Source of the DNA: Paraphoma chrysanthemicola
Lineage: Eukaryota; Ascomycota; Dothideomycetes; Pleosporales; Phaeosphaeriaceae
Assembly: GCA_020744225.1 (NCBI GenBank)
Contig: JAGMWG010000021.1
Span: forward strand, 806,001-870,000
Direction: 5' to 3'
Length of the DNA stretch: 64,000 nt
Below the pieces are notes generated by a model. It was given only the letters and a program-made list of their open reading frames with translations. It ran no database searches and was not told the origin of the DNA. The position numbers were made by a program, and so were the translations under genes. This document shows positions 8,623 to 20,627 of this stretch, one piece after another (the first letter of the stretch is position 1; each line of letters opens with the position of its first letter).

Positions 8623-11600
8623 ATGGTGGAAGCAGCCCTTGAAGACTTCATTGTCCATCGAACCAAAACGAGCGCCTTTTCGAAGCGGCGTTTTCTACCA
8701 CAAGATGCGCTGGACGAACTCTTGGTCGAGACCAGCATTTGGCACGAGCTTGATATGAACCATATCGACGATGGTGGCGAGCTGACCTGCTACATAAAAC
8801 AGCACGCTCGGAAGATCTTTGCGACACTTATCTCCTGCGGTCTCGTGGAGAAGGCTAGAACACTCCGACAACATGGTATCACGGACAACTATCTTCCTGT
8901 CGCACTGGACACTGACACTGTTATCTCTTTGAATGGATTTCCAAAAGACGACAAAGCCCTGGCATGGTTTCAAAGCTGGAGGAAAAAGCCACGAGCAACG
9001 GCTGGGATGAATCCATTTTTGAAGGTTCCCCCGAGAGGAGTTGAATTGCCAGAGCATCACGGACGAACCGAGCCGGCCCTGGATACGACCCAGATTCGGC
9101 ACTTTTGCGAGAAACAATGGCTTGTACTTGCTAAAGTCTTTTCTCGGGAGCAGGTTATTGAGGACCTTCATCCTGATTGCCCTTTACCACTGCTCACTTA
9201 CGAGAAGAGTGGAGGAGGCGGATTTAGCACGCTCCATTATGCCACCATCGAACCAAGTCATCAGCTAGGCATCATCGACGTGAGTTCGGCTTGTTTTGAA
9301 GGAAGACATAAGCTAAGACATCTAGGGCACAAGACTTGCGATCAAAGAGCTGATCGACGAGAAAGCCGCCGCCGAGAACGCCTATGACATCGAAGTCGAC
9401 GCGCTCGATCTCGCAAGAAAGTTGAACCATGATTTCATGGTCAAATTCGTCGCAGGTTTCCAACAAAATTCGAAACGATACCTCATGTTCCAATGGGTCG
9501 ATGGTGGCAATCTTCGCGAGTTCTGGGAAAATCATACATGGTGTCGAGATGCTGCTACCATTCATTGGGCCCTGAATCAGATGATGGGACTTGTGGACGC
9601 ACTCCATCAATGGCACAACTATTACAAGGACTCCCAGAAGAAGTACTGTCGTCATGGGGATCTGAAACCCGAGAATATCGTGCGCGCAATAACGGAAAAT
9701 ACACCAGGCTCTTTCCAGATTGCCGACCTTGGCTTAGCAAAGATACATACACTTCCCACCAACCTGCGAAAGACAGACTCAGGAGGATTCAGTGGCACGT
9801 CGCGCTATCAATCACCAGAAGTACGGCAAAGCATTACTGGTGCTATTTCGCGGGCATACGACATGTGGAGCATTGGTTGCATTCTCCTCGAATTTCTCAT
9901 CTGGCTTCTTTATGGGCGTGACGAGCTCAACAGATTCAATGAATCCTTCAAGGATAGCTTCTTCGTGTTCGATGATGGATTCTGTTTGCATCCTTGCGTT
10001 CAGCAGTGGATCGACCATATCACCTCAACCAGCTTGACCGAGCAGGACCATTGCATCAGTCCAGCTTTACGGGAACTTTTCCGTGTGATCAGAGACCGCC
10101 TACTAATCGAAGATCGAACCATACAAGACGAACAACAAGAGTCCACAGAATATGGCTTCCAGTTTCAATTGACGGAGGCAACCGAAATGGACGGCGTTGT
10201 CGAGTCGAGGCCTTCCGCACAAAGAGCGAAAATCGAAGAGCTTCATCACGAGTTGCGCAATATTCTACTTTACGAGGACCCCCATTATTATCACAATTTA
10301 ATCGCAGAAAACGATGGATCAAAAATCCAAGGACCAAAGAAGTCACCTACTTTCCTTGCACCAGTAACAAGCATGCCCTCACCGCACAACCGCTCAACTA
10401 GCACAGCTTCAGCGTCTTCCATCAAAACACTCATCATAGGTGATCCTAAGAATCCTTACGCCACCCCATCAGCCCTCGACGTCTGGACGACCCATTCAGA
10501 CAACCGCTTTGCCAAGGAGGTATTCAGTAGTCTGATCAGCCGAGAGTTTGACGAAGTTCGCCCAAACAATACCAAAGCCTCCCGGCTTTGCACTCGCTGC
10601 TCTAACGCCGACTCTGGATTACTATCTCGTGGTTATTCCGTGGACTTTGACTACCTTGCCAGCTCGCGTCTCATTTGCACAGTCTGCGATATCCTTTACA
10701 CGAAGCGATCAATTCCCGAGATCACGACTAGGGCAACAACCTTCTTCAGGAAAGGAAATGCGCTATGCACAAGTTCTGGTGATACGACGATGCCTGTTCT
10801 ATCAATGGTGGTTGGTCCTGGTATACAACATCGGCCTCAGCTGCCCTGAATTTCACTGATCGCACGACAGGCTCGAATGTTCCATACGGAGATGTTCCAA
10901 AAGGCTTCCCCATACTTCCAAAAGCCGAAAGTAATATTCAAATCAAGCTATTTCGCGAGTGGATCAAAGACTGTGATGCACATCATGAATGCAAGCCAGA
11001 GGTGGCCGGCTTCATGCCCACAAGATTGATCGACTTGAAAGGAGGAACCAGTTCTAAAGCCTTGAGACTGGACTGTTCCAAAGACCGGAAGGATACACAC
11101 TATATTGCGCTAACACATCGATGGGGCGCAGCTGAGGATTATAAGAGGTTTTGCCTCTGGAGCGACAATCTTGACCAGTGGCAGAGTTACATCAACCTGG
11201 AAAAGCTACCATTGACCTTTCAACATGCTGCTAAGATCACCCGAAGACTTGATATTCGGTATCTATGGATCGACTCGATGTGTATTGTTCAGAATGATCC
11301 CGCAGACGTGCGCAAGGAAATATCGACAATGGAAGATGTTTTCAGCTCTGCATACCTCACGCTGTCAGCAACACGCTCCGCGGGTATCGATGATGGATTT
11401 CTGCAGCCACGCGCAGCAAGGCCATGCTACTCTGTCGACGTACCTTTCGAGTCTGGCGGGGTAGCTGGGTCTTCGAAGATTCACCTGTGTGGGCCTATTG
11501 ACGACTTCAAGCGCGATGTGGAGCAATCTGAGCTGAGTAAGAGAGGCTGGGTAAGTCACTGGTGCGCGATGTGTGTATGAAAGGCTTTCTGACTTCGCCT

Positions 11601-12501
11601 GTCTACTTCTTAGGTCTTTCAAGAGCGAGCACTTTCGCGCCGCATCATACATTTCACAGAAACGCAAACTTATTGGGAATGTGGCAAGGGAATCCGATGT
11701 GAAAGCTTGACAAAGCTAGTAAAGTGAGTCCCCAACCCAGGTTACATTACTAAACGCGAGATAACACCGTCTAGCCAACGGACATCGTTCATGTCGGATC
11801 CAGAGTTTCCGAAGTCAATGCTCAAGCACTACAAGGGGATGCGCATTCTATTTTTCGAAAACATATACTCTGATTACTCTCAGTTGCGTTTCTCTGACGA
11901 CACGGATCGCTCCATTGGTATTGCTGGGATTGAAACCCGACTTGCGCGGGTATACGGTGCGCGCGCCAAATTTGGGATACTGCATGATCCACAGGATCGG
12001 AGTTACTTGAGAAGAAGTCTCCTCTGGCAAAATGCTGAAGCTTCCAAGCCCCTCAGGCCGATCGAGTATCCAGACAGCGACCGAATACCCTCTTGGTCCT
12101 GGATGGCCGTCATGGGCCGCATAGCTTATATGAGCATTCCTTTTGACTCTGTCGAATGGAGTGAAGATGTCAAAGCACCGTTCAATCCCGCAGATCATGA
12201 GATCAACGGATGGCCAAATCAGCAAGGCTACCGACTCGCAGCGAACGCTCGAAGCTTCTCAGAGCAAGATGGAGACCATGTAGTCATGGACCGACCGCTA
12301 GACGACTCTAATACTGGCTTGTTGAAGTGCGTCGTGTTTGGCACGGAAAAGGCAGAGGAACCAATTGATCTTGAGCGACATTACACTTTACTAATCACAC
12401 CTCTTGGACCTACAAACCTCTATACGCGCATTGGGGTCGCCACTTTCGAGCGAGACAAGTCTTGGGCGTGGATGGACGGAGACCCGGTTTATATCCTTTG
12501 A
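8623..12501 (+). CDS. Protein kinase-HET domain fusion protein
   Basis: Predicted cytosolic signalling protein joining a Ser/Thr kinase to a HET domain, the effector of fungal heterokaryon-incompatibility cell death. Exons 8623-9279, 9326-10820, 10871-11550, 11614-11723 and 11775-12501 give 1222 residues, with all junctions in phase. Residues 1-190: helical region. Kinase: glycine loop SGGGGFS (196-202), AIK with Lys226, HGDLKPEN (329-336; Asp331 catalytic), metal-binding DLG (Asp353) in place of DFG, then GTSRYQSPE; it looks catalytically competent. Residues near 640-690 carry a CxxC...CxxC pair (CTRC, CTVC) often seen before HET. HET: TRLIDL, YIALTHRWG (795-803), LPLTFQHAA, YLWIDSMCIVQ, MEDVFSSAYLTLSA, RGWVFQERALS. 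The C-terminal region has PSWSWMAVMG. Intron 10821-10870 is what links the two halves; if it is wrong, there would be two genes. Confidence 0.85.
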
Positions 12502-13576
12502 GTAGAGGTCGCCATTGGTATAGAGCGTCGATTTGTCTAGATAGGTTTAGTCATCAACGACGGATGTACAATTTTGCTTTGAGAACCGAAAAACTTTCCC
12601 TGAGACATTGTCAGTTTTGGTGAAGAACGCTCGTGCTTTGAGGAACGAGCTCAACTAATGTGAAGATGGCTGGTCTCGCTTATGTGATTAGCGCCTCGTG
12701 ATCGCGCGACGCGAAGCGCTAACCTGGATCACTTTCGGCGTGCCTCGAAGCTTTCTCTCACCACCCACAACCCGCGCTGCGAGTAAGTCACCCAACGCCT
12801 AATCTCGGGTGTTCAGCATATACTGTGTACACTCTGTTCTCAGAAAATCCTATACTGACATCGCCTGAAGATCCCTATGAACGACAAACCTAAGTCACAA
12901 GGCGACGCCAGGGTCTAATCAACCCGGCATCGTGCTGCATGACAAACAAGAACGGAAAGCGGAGGGAGTGCGTCGTCTTTCACGATGAGCCACATCGCTA
13001 CGTCTGTCATTGCACATGGATAGACAGCGATTTCGCCAGCTGCTGGGTTGCGCTCTCGCCGAACACCCGGCCTGACCATTCCCACCGCGCATTGAGGAAG
13101 AAGTAAAAGGGTCGAAGCACCGTGCTGCCTTTCGCAAGATTGGAGCTCGCGCTTGCTACTGACGACTAAACGTAGTTTTCAATCCGAGCGCCGTTGCCTT
13201 GGCGTGTCTGTTGCGCTCGCGCTTCGGCATGTCATTGCAATCGTTAGTGTGGGGGTGCGTGGTCATTGTCGTTGGGCCGTGGAGTCGGGAGATGCGTGTA
13301 CGTGGGTCTCTTTCTTACTGAGATCTGTTGAACAGCAGAGCAAAGGGTCCGGTGATGATGTTCCGTCCTAGAGACGGGGCATAAAAGCCAAAGTCGAGTT
13401 GAGGAGCCCGGAGACCTGCTGGTTGGCTGAAAGGTCGACTGGTCGGGCGCCGTGGTTCCTTCTGAGGACAGCAGGAGAGCTAATCTGAGGACTGAATGCG
13501 AAGCTTGTTCAAACATGATACAATTCGTTTCTGTGTGCTTAGCTAACCGGTGATACGCGAACAGTGTGCACTTGAT
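12502..13576. other. Intergenic region between kinase-HET and tyrosinase genes
   Basis: Both neighbours end here, so only terminators are required, yet it is 1.1 kb long. I see no convincing gene. An imperfect GC-rich palindrome lies around 12688-12724 (ttagcgc...gcgctaa arms). Frames of up to 90 codons overlap on both strands without domain features. Confidence 0.4.
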
Positions 13577-14845
13577 CTACTCGTAAACATAACACAATGG
13601 GCCCGCAACCGTGGAGACGAGCTCCTTGATCTTGTACGCCTTCCCGTCTACATTCAAGACTTCCAAGTCGATGTTGTCCTCGAGACTCTGTGCCCGTCCT
13701 CCGCCCATCATGCTAGTCCCGCCTGCAATTACCTGCTGTCTGTTCGCGAAGTCCTGCGCCTGCCAGATATACCATGTTCGATCGATCATGGAGTGATGGA
13801 GCCAGAAGTATGGGTCACCAGGCGATGTGTAGAAATCTTTTCCACGTTAGCAACTCGACACTTGACAAATTATATTGCTTGACGTACCAGAACCGGGGTC
13901 GCCGGAGACAGTGAAGTGACCCGCAGAATGCACGCCGTTTTGGCTCTGCATGTTATCCTGGAAGGGTCCGATGGTCTTGCTGTTCGTAATTAAAGCTGCG
14001 ATCTTGGCCGAAGTCGCATCGCGCGTCACAAGATAGCCGCTGATGTCGCGCTTGATGCAGCGTGGGTTGTATCCATAGCCATCTGACCGTGGGTTCTTGG
14101 GTGGGTTGGTATCACCCATAGCAGCCATAGGGCTAAAATATGTCAATTGCAAGCACATCATCCGATGAAGTGGGAACACATACCCAAGATTGACCTTCAT
14201 GTCCTTGAAAGGTCCACTAACGATACATCCTCCGCCATTACCTGCAGGTTTCAAACCATTACTATTATGCGCTACCTTCTCGCCTTGTCCACTCATACTC
14301 GTGTCGCTGCCATCGAAGATCGGCGACGTTTCGGGTGTTGCGTAACGTCCCCAGTCCCAGTACGGTTGAGTACCGTTGTAGCCACACTCGGTCCTGAGCG
14401 CGTTTTCGTACGCATACGTGTAGTACCTGTGCCAGGAGAGGAAGTTTCCGGTTCCATGGATGGACAATGTGTTCTTCATGTGAATGGCGACAAAGTCATC
14501 GTATCGGGTCTTTGCTCCTGGATATTGTGTGGCGCTGAGTTTCGAGGGTGCTTTGATGATGCACTGCACGGCGGCAATGTATGCCTTCTTCTCTGCGGCG
14601 GTGATGTCTCCCCTGCGATGTGTAAGTCACGCTCTTCATTTTGAAGGGATGTGGAAGACCTACCATTCCTTACGCACGCGTAGCTTGTCCTTCGTACAAG
14701 TCGTTGATTTTGCGATAGCAGCATCGATATTGGGACGACCCTTGGTAGCAAGATCCGACACGACGTCTGCCTGGCCAAGAACACAGAGAAGTGATAGCGA
14801 CACTAGCAGAGCGTACAACGCTCTAAGTGATGACTGAGCCGCCAT
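13577..14845 (-). CDS. Secreted tyrosinase (type-3 copper monooxygenase)
   Basis: Oxidises phenols to quinones; in fungi such enzymes act in pigment formation or detoxification of phenolics. Exons 14664-14845, 14184-14612, 13888-14132 and 13577-13836 give 371 residues; all three introns are 51 bp. Signal peptide at about 1-26 (LLVSLSLLCVLGQA). CuA ligands His105, His113 and His122 lie in AIHMKNTLSIHG and SWHRYYTYAYE. The CuB site has HSAGH (His272, His276) and DPYFWLHHSMIDR (His299/His300). At 371 residues with a signal peptide it is a short secreted form with no long C-terminal maturation domain, like many ascomycete tyrosinase-domain proteins. A TATAAG sits about 50 bp upstream of the start. 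Substrate unknown. Confidence 0.92.
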
Positions 14846-16420
14846 CTGAAAACGATGCTGGCTCCTCGTCCATGACTAGCTTTGCGATGTCCCTCTTATA
14901 CTGCAACGAAAGGTCAAGTTTGCGGCGAGCCTTGCGTCTACAGACCCCTGGTGCTCGGAGCATGCAGCCGCGCATGCACATGGTGCTTACGCGTGGTAGA
15001 GAGGAGATAGTGAGAGTAGATGGAAGCTTAATTAGGGGAGGAGGATAAGCACGTGGAAGGAGTGCGTGATGGGAAATGAGGCCAGTGTGATAGGATCGGC
15101 AGATGCAGGAGGTAATCTAGGCTGACTTTGAAGTTTTGCAGACAGAGGGGTAAAGCATTGAGACTGGTAGAAGAACTCAGACCTGATGACGAGGCTGGTT
15201 GAAGAGCTGCTCTTGAGGAGGCACGAGCCCAGCGAAGGTGCCATTATTGCTCTCGAAGGAGAACCTTCGTAAAATGAGGCTCTTACTATCGTGAACAGCT
15301 GTCGTCAAAGTGGCTATTGCTAGCCAAAGGCTAGAGCGTTTGGCTCCCGTCATGCAGCAGTTGCAAGAATTCTCCTATGTCAAGCTGTTGCCAAGTCGGC
15401 TGCTTTGCTTGAACCCGTCTATACGAGACGCTTTGTGTGAACCAAGATTGAGCTTCATTTGTGAGGTAGTAACAAGTGTAAGCGCGGGGAAGATGTTCAA
15501 AGTCAGATGTGGTATTATGTACGTTGTTGTGCGCTGGAAAATCTTGCAACTTCGCGAAGCTGGTGTTTCAATTCTGTGTCTACCGTCACCCTTATAAGCT
15601 CAAGCACCACCGCTCAACTCTCGAGGCGGATCCGCAAACCTTCATCTTCGGGTTTCGATGTATTGACTGCGTTTTTTTTGCAAAATGTTCAAGGTACCAG
15701 GATTGCGGCTAATAGCAGACCACGTTGTCGATCTGTGTAGGGTAATCTACGCTGCGCGCCATCGTGCACATCCTCTGAGTTGGTATTTTGCCGGCAGTCC
15801 GCTTCATCTCGGTTCTTTGCAACCGACGCTTCAGACCACTATGGCATGCAAGAAACACGAGGAAAATGCTCAACACTGTTAGAAGTTGAGGGAGCAGATG
15901 TTCCAATGCATTCGATCTGTTCGGAGTTGTGCAATAATGATGCCCTCCATCCCCGGCCATTCTTATATTTTGGTCTGCTCGCGGTGCTTCTCAGCGAAAC
16001 CTGCAACATAATCGGGGCCAACGTTGAATGGGTAGACAAGGCGGCCTCGCAGGTGTCTAGTCGGGTCTCACAGTTCGCAATCGGATGTCGGATTGTCGTA
16101 GCTTGCAAATGAGGATTCTCCAATTGGGTGATATGTCATAAGACGAGTCGCATTTCAAAGCCCAAGTCAGCGAGGAGATGAGTCGTGAGAAGCCAAGCGA
16201 TGCCTGGAAACTCTTGAGAGACACCAGCGGTATGTTCCAATGGTCATGACCCTAGGGAACCAGCATTGGTGAGTGTTGCTCCCCTAGCCGAACGATGTTA
16301 CAGAGTGTCGGGACTGCCACTGCGATGCGACTGTCGTGTAATGCTGCAATGCACATGCCGACTTCTGTTACCGATATGCTGTGCCACACCATTAGAATCT
16401 AAGAGCACTTTCCCCAGCGT
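14846..16420. other. 1.6-kb intergenic region upstream of tyrosinase
   Basis: Contains the tyrosinase promoter; TATAAG in the minus-strand sense lies near 14896-14901, about 50 bp before its ATG. The rest shows no gene I can support: frames of 60-110 codons occur on both strands but none has a start, splice pattern and composition that agree. Confidence 0.4.
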
Positions 16421-17454
16421 TCAGGTAGTCCGGGTGTGCGTATCGCGTCCACATCCAGGCAGCTCAGCTGGCCGCTCATGATTTGGTACTTCCACCACAT
16501 AAGTTGTCGGCATTTCATACTTTGCTGCTCCGTCATGATACAACTCGTACTTCGTAACTGGCGTGAGGTGTTGATCAGATGATCCCTGGGGCAACTCATA
16601 TGCTTTTGTGTACTGCGCTCGTTGCTTTCGCTTCTTCCGAAAGTATAGACCCAGTATCACAAGTGCAATAAGAACAACACCGCCCACCACAGCCCCGATG
16701 GCCGCTTTGACGCCAGTAGAGAGCCCGTTCGAGGTTGAGCTGTTAGCGGTAGAATCGGGAGATGGTGTTGATGACGCAGATCCTGAAGCCGCTGTTGCCA
16801 ACACTGAATTCGATGTCCCAGAGCTGGAGGCCGTTGCAGACGATGAAAGCACTCGTGACGAGCTAGATGTCATACCGACAAGCTACACGTACATCAGCAA
16901 CCTCTTCTTGGCAGTAGTGCAGATCCTTATGAGCTTACATTCACACTTGAATATTTGTCGTCGTCAATCTTGTCAATAGTTGCAAATTGGAAGCGTTGAC
17001 CATTTTGCGGCGCGGCGATGTCTGAGCTCATAACCATGATCCCATTCCCATTCTTGTTCAAATGATAGCCTGTTCCGTTCGCTGCATTGGTGAAGAACCA
17101 TGTATCATCACCCCAAGCTTCAATGGACCAGTATGCGTTCTTGTTGGCAACATCTCCTCTCATCATGATCGGTCTTGTCTTCCCATCCGTCGCCTCAGCT
17201 TCAACATAAAAAGTGCTCATGAAAGCGTTGGGCCCACCTTCTTTGCACCGAAGTGTGTAAAGCTTCGTATCGTTGACCGTGATTGGGAAGATCTGCCATC
17301 GCTGTACATTGGCAGCGGTATTCGTTTTGTTGAAGAAGACTGCGCCTGTTGTTCCGCCCCGATTGAATAGATTGGTCCCCATAACGGCTTGCGACTTGTC
17401 GCCATTGTTGTAGATTTGGTACCACTGATTCGTGTCAATTGTAGGGGTTGTCAT
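16421..17454 (-). CDS. Ricin-B-fold (beta-trefoil) lectin-like domain with C-terminal transmembrane anchor
   Basis: Probable carbohydrate-binding membrane protein. Exons 16939-17454 and 16421-16882, with a 56-bp intron (16883-16938) in phase 0, give 325 residues. Residues about 8-160 resemble a beta-trefoil lectin: WYQIYNNGDKSQAVMG, QRWQIFPI, YTLRCKEGG, AYWSIEAWGDDTW and GQRFQFA are the repeated strands and Q-x-W-type positions. A Ser/Thr-rich linker of about 50 residues follows (probably O-glycosylated), then a transmembrane helix around residues 230-253 and a basic stop-transfer stretch RKKRKQR. The tail of about 70 residues contains Tyr motifs. No N-terminal signal peptide is seen, so the helix would have to act as a reverse signal-anchor. 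The domain call is by pattern; the ligand is unknown. Confidence 0.7.
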
Positions 17455-18911
17455 GGCGCCTGCGAACGGATGATGTGTCTATATCAACAGTAAAGACCAA
17501 CAGAAATGAAACGAGTAAACACTGAAATGAGAGGAGAAAGAACTGTCAGCTTAACAGAAGGCAGCCCGGAGGCAACTGGATCTAACTTTGTACAACAACG
17601 GGACGTCGATCTGTCGAATTTCTTTGGTGAATTGATAAGAGACCGTAGTTCTAGCGTGAATTTAGAGATCTTGCAATAAGCGCTAGATGCCAATCAAAAT
17701 GGGCAGATGAGCGGCCCGCACAGTATTGAGGTTGGGGGCGGGATTGAAAAGCCTTGGGCAAGAGCACAAGACAGGAAAATGCTACCACCTGAACCTGCTA
17801 ACGTGCTCATTGCGGTCTTTGCATCAGGCTGCTCAAATCTCTCGTCACTAGTCATTTGCTTGGAAACTGAGAATCGATCGAGTACTACACTGCATTTCCT
17901 TCAAAAGCAAACACCAGTAAAGGGGCACAATCGAATTAAGGCAGCCGGTGCCAAGGACGCGCTATGTTCAGCCGCAAGATCGAAAGCACGGCCCGCTCGC
18001 ATCATCCTCCACCATCGCGCGGATCGCAAGCCTAGCATGTGCACTGCCAGCAATACGGTTTGCATCTAGTTCCTTGCACAAACTGTTCATCTGTAGATTC
18101 CTGCCACTGAACAATAGACATCGCACAGACTCGAGCGCACTCAGCACGCTTGATTGTGGTCAACATTCGCATGAGCCTTTGATAGTCCCGAGGTCCTCAG
18201 GCGCAGTTTGTACACCATTTATAACGGAGCCCCTAGGACACACTCACTTTTCGAACAGTTGTACAGGATTGCGGAGCACTACAAGCACCGTTGTCACATA
18301 GCTTCTTCATCCGGACGCTTGCAGGTCATTTTGATCGACCAATCGCACATGCTCGCAAATGGTGGCTCCGGTGAAACTGCGTTGATGCGATTGGCTGATG
18401 CCCAGTCCTGCCTCAAAACCCGTCCACCACAGCAACACAAGTCTACGCTTTTACTTGCCATCAAATCTGCGTTCTATGAACAGAAAGATACGTCAGAATT
18501 ATATTTTGGTCGCTCTTCTGGTTGAGAGTCTCGCGTGTGCAGGATCTTCTGGACAGCGGGTAGGCGGCGTGCTAGTCGGTCGTTCCCAATTACCAAATCG
18601 AGCATCCCCAGATATCGCGAACGATACCCAACGAACGAGCTTGAGAGAGGTCAACTGATGGATAAGGATAGATGACCGATCAAACTGGACCGGAACGATT
18701 GGTCGAGATGTTATCAGTGGTGCTCATTCGTCGCAATATCCTCCCTGATCAAGTCTCCCAGCATGGCCGCTTATCGGGTGGCACACGCGGAGCGGACGGA
18801 CTTGGTCACGCAGCACCTGCTTCATAGTTGATATAAAGATGGGTGGCACCGTGGCTTGAAATAACGTTTGACTTCATAACACAACACATTTGACAAAAGC
18901 TTCATCTCAAG
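17455..18911. other. Divergent intergenic region between the lectin and Rieske oxygenase genes
   Basis: 1.46 kb holding two outward promoters. No gene supported; frames of up to 120 codons lack protein features. The last 100 bases contain a TATA box for the Rieske gene (listed separately). Confidence 0.4.
18832..18837 (+). promoter_or_regulatory. TATA box of the Rieske oxygenase gene
   Basis: TATAAA lies about 75 bp upstream of the ATG at 18912 in a typical position for a fungal TATA element. A TATA promoter fits a gene that is switched on by a substrate or stress, but that is inference. Confidence 0.45.
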
Positions 18912-20229
18912 ATGGCATCAGGACTTCTACACTACTTCACATTCGGCTCGTCCACCAAAGACGCAGCACCAATGAAAGAGTCGCCAGTTCGCGCCTTACC
19001 AGCATCATGGTACACATCTCCTGCCATGTATGAGTTCGAACGCCGCGCCATTTTCACCAGACGCTGGCTCTTCATGACACACAGCTCCCGTGTTAAGAAC
19101 ACTGGCGACTGGCTTCGCTACAACGTTGCTGGGTACGATTTTATCATCACCAGAGACCGAGCAGGGAAGGTCAATGCCTTTCACAACGTTTGCAGACACC
19201 GAGCATATCCTGTTGTCGAGAAGGAAGGCTCAGGCAATGCAAAGATTCTGGCATGTCGATACCATGGCTGGAGCTATGGCTTGAACGGAAAGCTGGCCAA
19301 GGCACCTGGCTATCAAGATCTAGAGTTCGATAAGGAGCAAAACGGCCTTTTCCCAATCCATACAAGGGTCGATCGGAACGGCTTCGTGTGGGTGAACATG
19401 GACGCCAGCGAGACTCCCGAAGTGTCATTCGAAGAGCACTTCGAAAATGTGGACGTACAACAACGCTTCGAGGACTCGGGCATCAACTTCGACGATTATG
19501 AACTCGACCACACATACCAGCTCGACGGGCACTACAACTGGAAGATCCTCTCAGACAACTTCAACGAATGCTACCACTGTCCAACCACACATCCTGACAT
19601 CCCAGCATTCTTGAACCTCGAAAGCTTCGATAGCGACCTCAAGGACGGACACATCCAGCACCACTGCGCACCGACAGAAGAACAAGTCAAAGCCGGCGTA
19701 AATACACACAGCACATACTACTTCCCCAACTCCTCCATGTCCGTTTCGTAAGTCCCTTTCCACATCGCCTCCCACAACAAAACTGCAATCGACTAACAAG
19801 ACCCCTAGCCGCCACTTCATCATGATCCAAAAATTCCTCCCTACCTCGCCCACCACATCGACCATGTCGTACGAAATCTACCGCAACCGCGCCTCCACCG
19901 ACGCAGAGTTCCACCTCATCGCCGACATGTACGAGCGCGTGATGCGCGAAGATAAAGTCCTCTGCGACGCCGCGCAACGCAACCTCGACCGCGGCGTCTT
20001 TGTCAACGGGCAGCTGCACCCCAAGTACGAAAAGGCGCCGCTATTCTTCCAAGACACGGTGCGCAAGGTTGTGGGCGAGTGGTGGGAGCGCGAGAAGGCT
20101 GAGGGTAAGGAGATTTGGCCGGCGAAGAGGACGATGGTGGAGAATGCGGGCGTGAGTGAGGCGGATGAGAGGATTTGTGAGGGGATTGAGTGTGCGAGTG
20201 GGGGAAAGAAGGAGGTTTTGGCTTGGTGA
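18912..20229 (+). CDS. Rieske [2Fe-2S] ring-hydroxylating/choline monooxygenase-type oxygenase, alpha subunit
   Basis: Non-haem iron oxygenase with a Rieske cluster and a mononuclear iron site. Exons 18912-19747 and 19809-20229 give 418 residues, matching single-subunit family members. The Rieske centre is C94-x-H96 (CRHRAYP) and C115-x2-H118 (CRYHGWSYG). The mononuclear iron site lies in DNFNECYHCPTTHPD, with two His and an upstream Asp/Asn-rich motif. The layout is closest to choline monooxygenase-like and fungal aromatic-ring hydroxylases. An electron-donor reductase is needed and none is encoded nearby, so it must use one from elsewhere. The 3' part is unusually C-rich in codon third positions (for example 19840-20000). 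Confidence 0.88.
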
Positions 20230-20627
20230 GGTGGGGATTTTGAGGGGGTTTTGTAGAGATGGGTTTGCTTGTGGTGAGGAGTTTGTGGTGGTTGTATTTT
20301 GGCGCACAGTGTTACTTGCTATAACTATAGGCAATCATGACTACTTAGAGCTTCCATCCATGCCCTAATCGTGCCAATCACGACTTTTGTCTGAGAGCGG
20401 GAGCAGTATTTTCAATGCTTCCTCAGCTTTGACCAAGTTCGGGCTTCCCAGGCTCCTACATGTCTTTCCTCATTGACACCATCTACACTCGGGGTCCTTG
20501 AGGACCTCCCTGGATGGCGACCTCGCTCTTCTAGGCGTATTTAGCACGAGTGAGACTATAGACTCGTAGTACGGCCGAGTGAGTATGTATAAGGTGTATT
20601 ACAGAAAAAGCATCACCAAGCAGCTTT
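20230..20627. other. Convergent 3' region between the Rieske gene and CWC24
   Basis: 398 bp with two facing gene ends; terminators expected. G-rich just after the Rieske stop (20220-20300), then AT-richer. No gene seen. Confidence 0.4.

Noticed and set aside
12688..12724. GC-rich imperfect palindrome as a functional RNA or binding site.
   Set aside because: Arms of about seven matched bases occur often by chance and nothing else supports a function.
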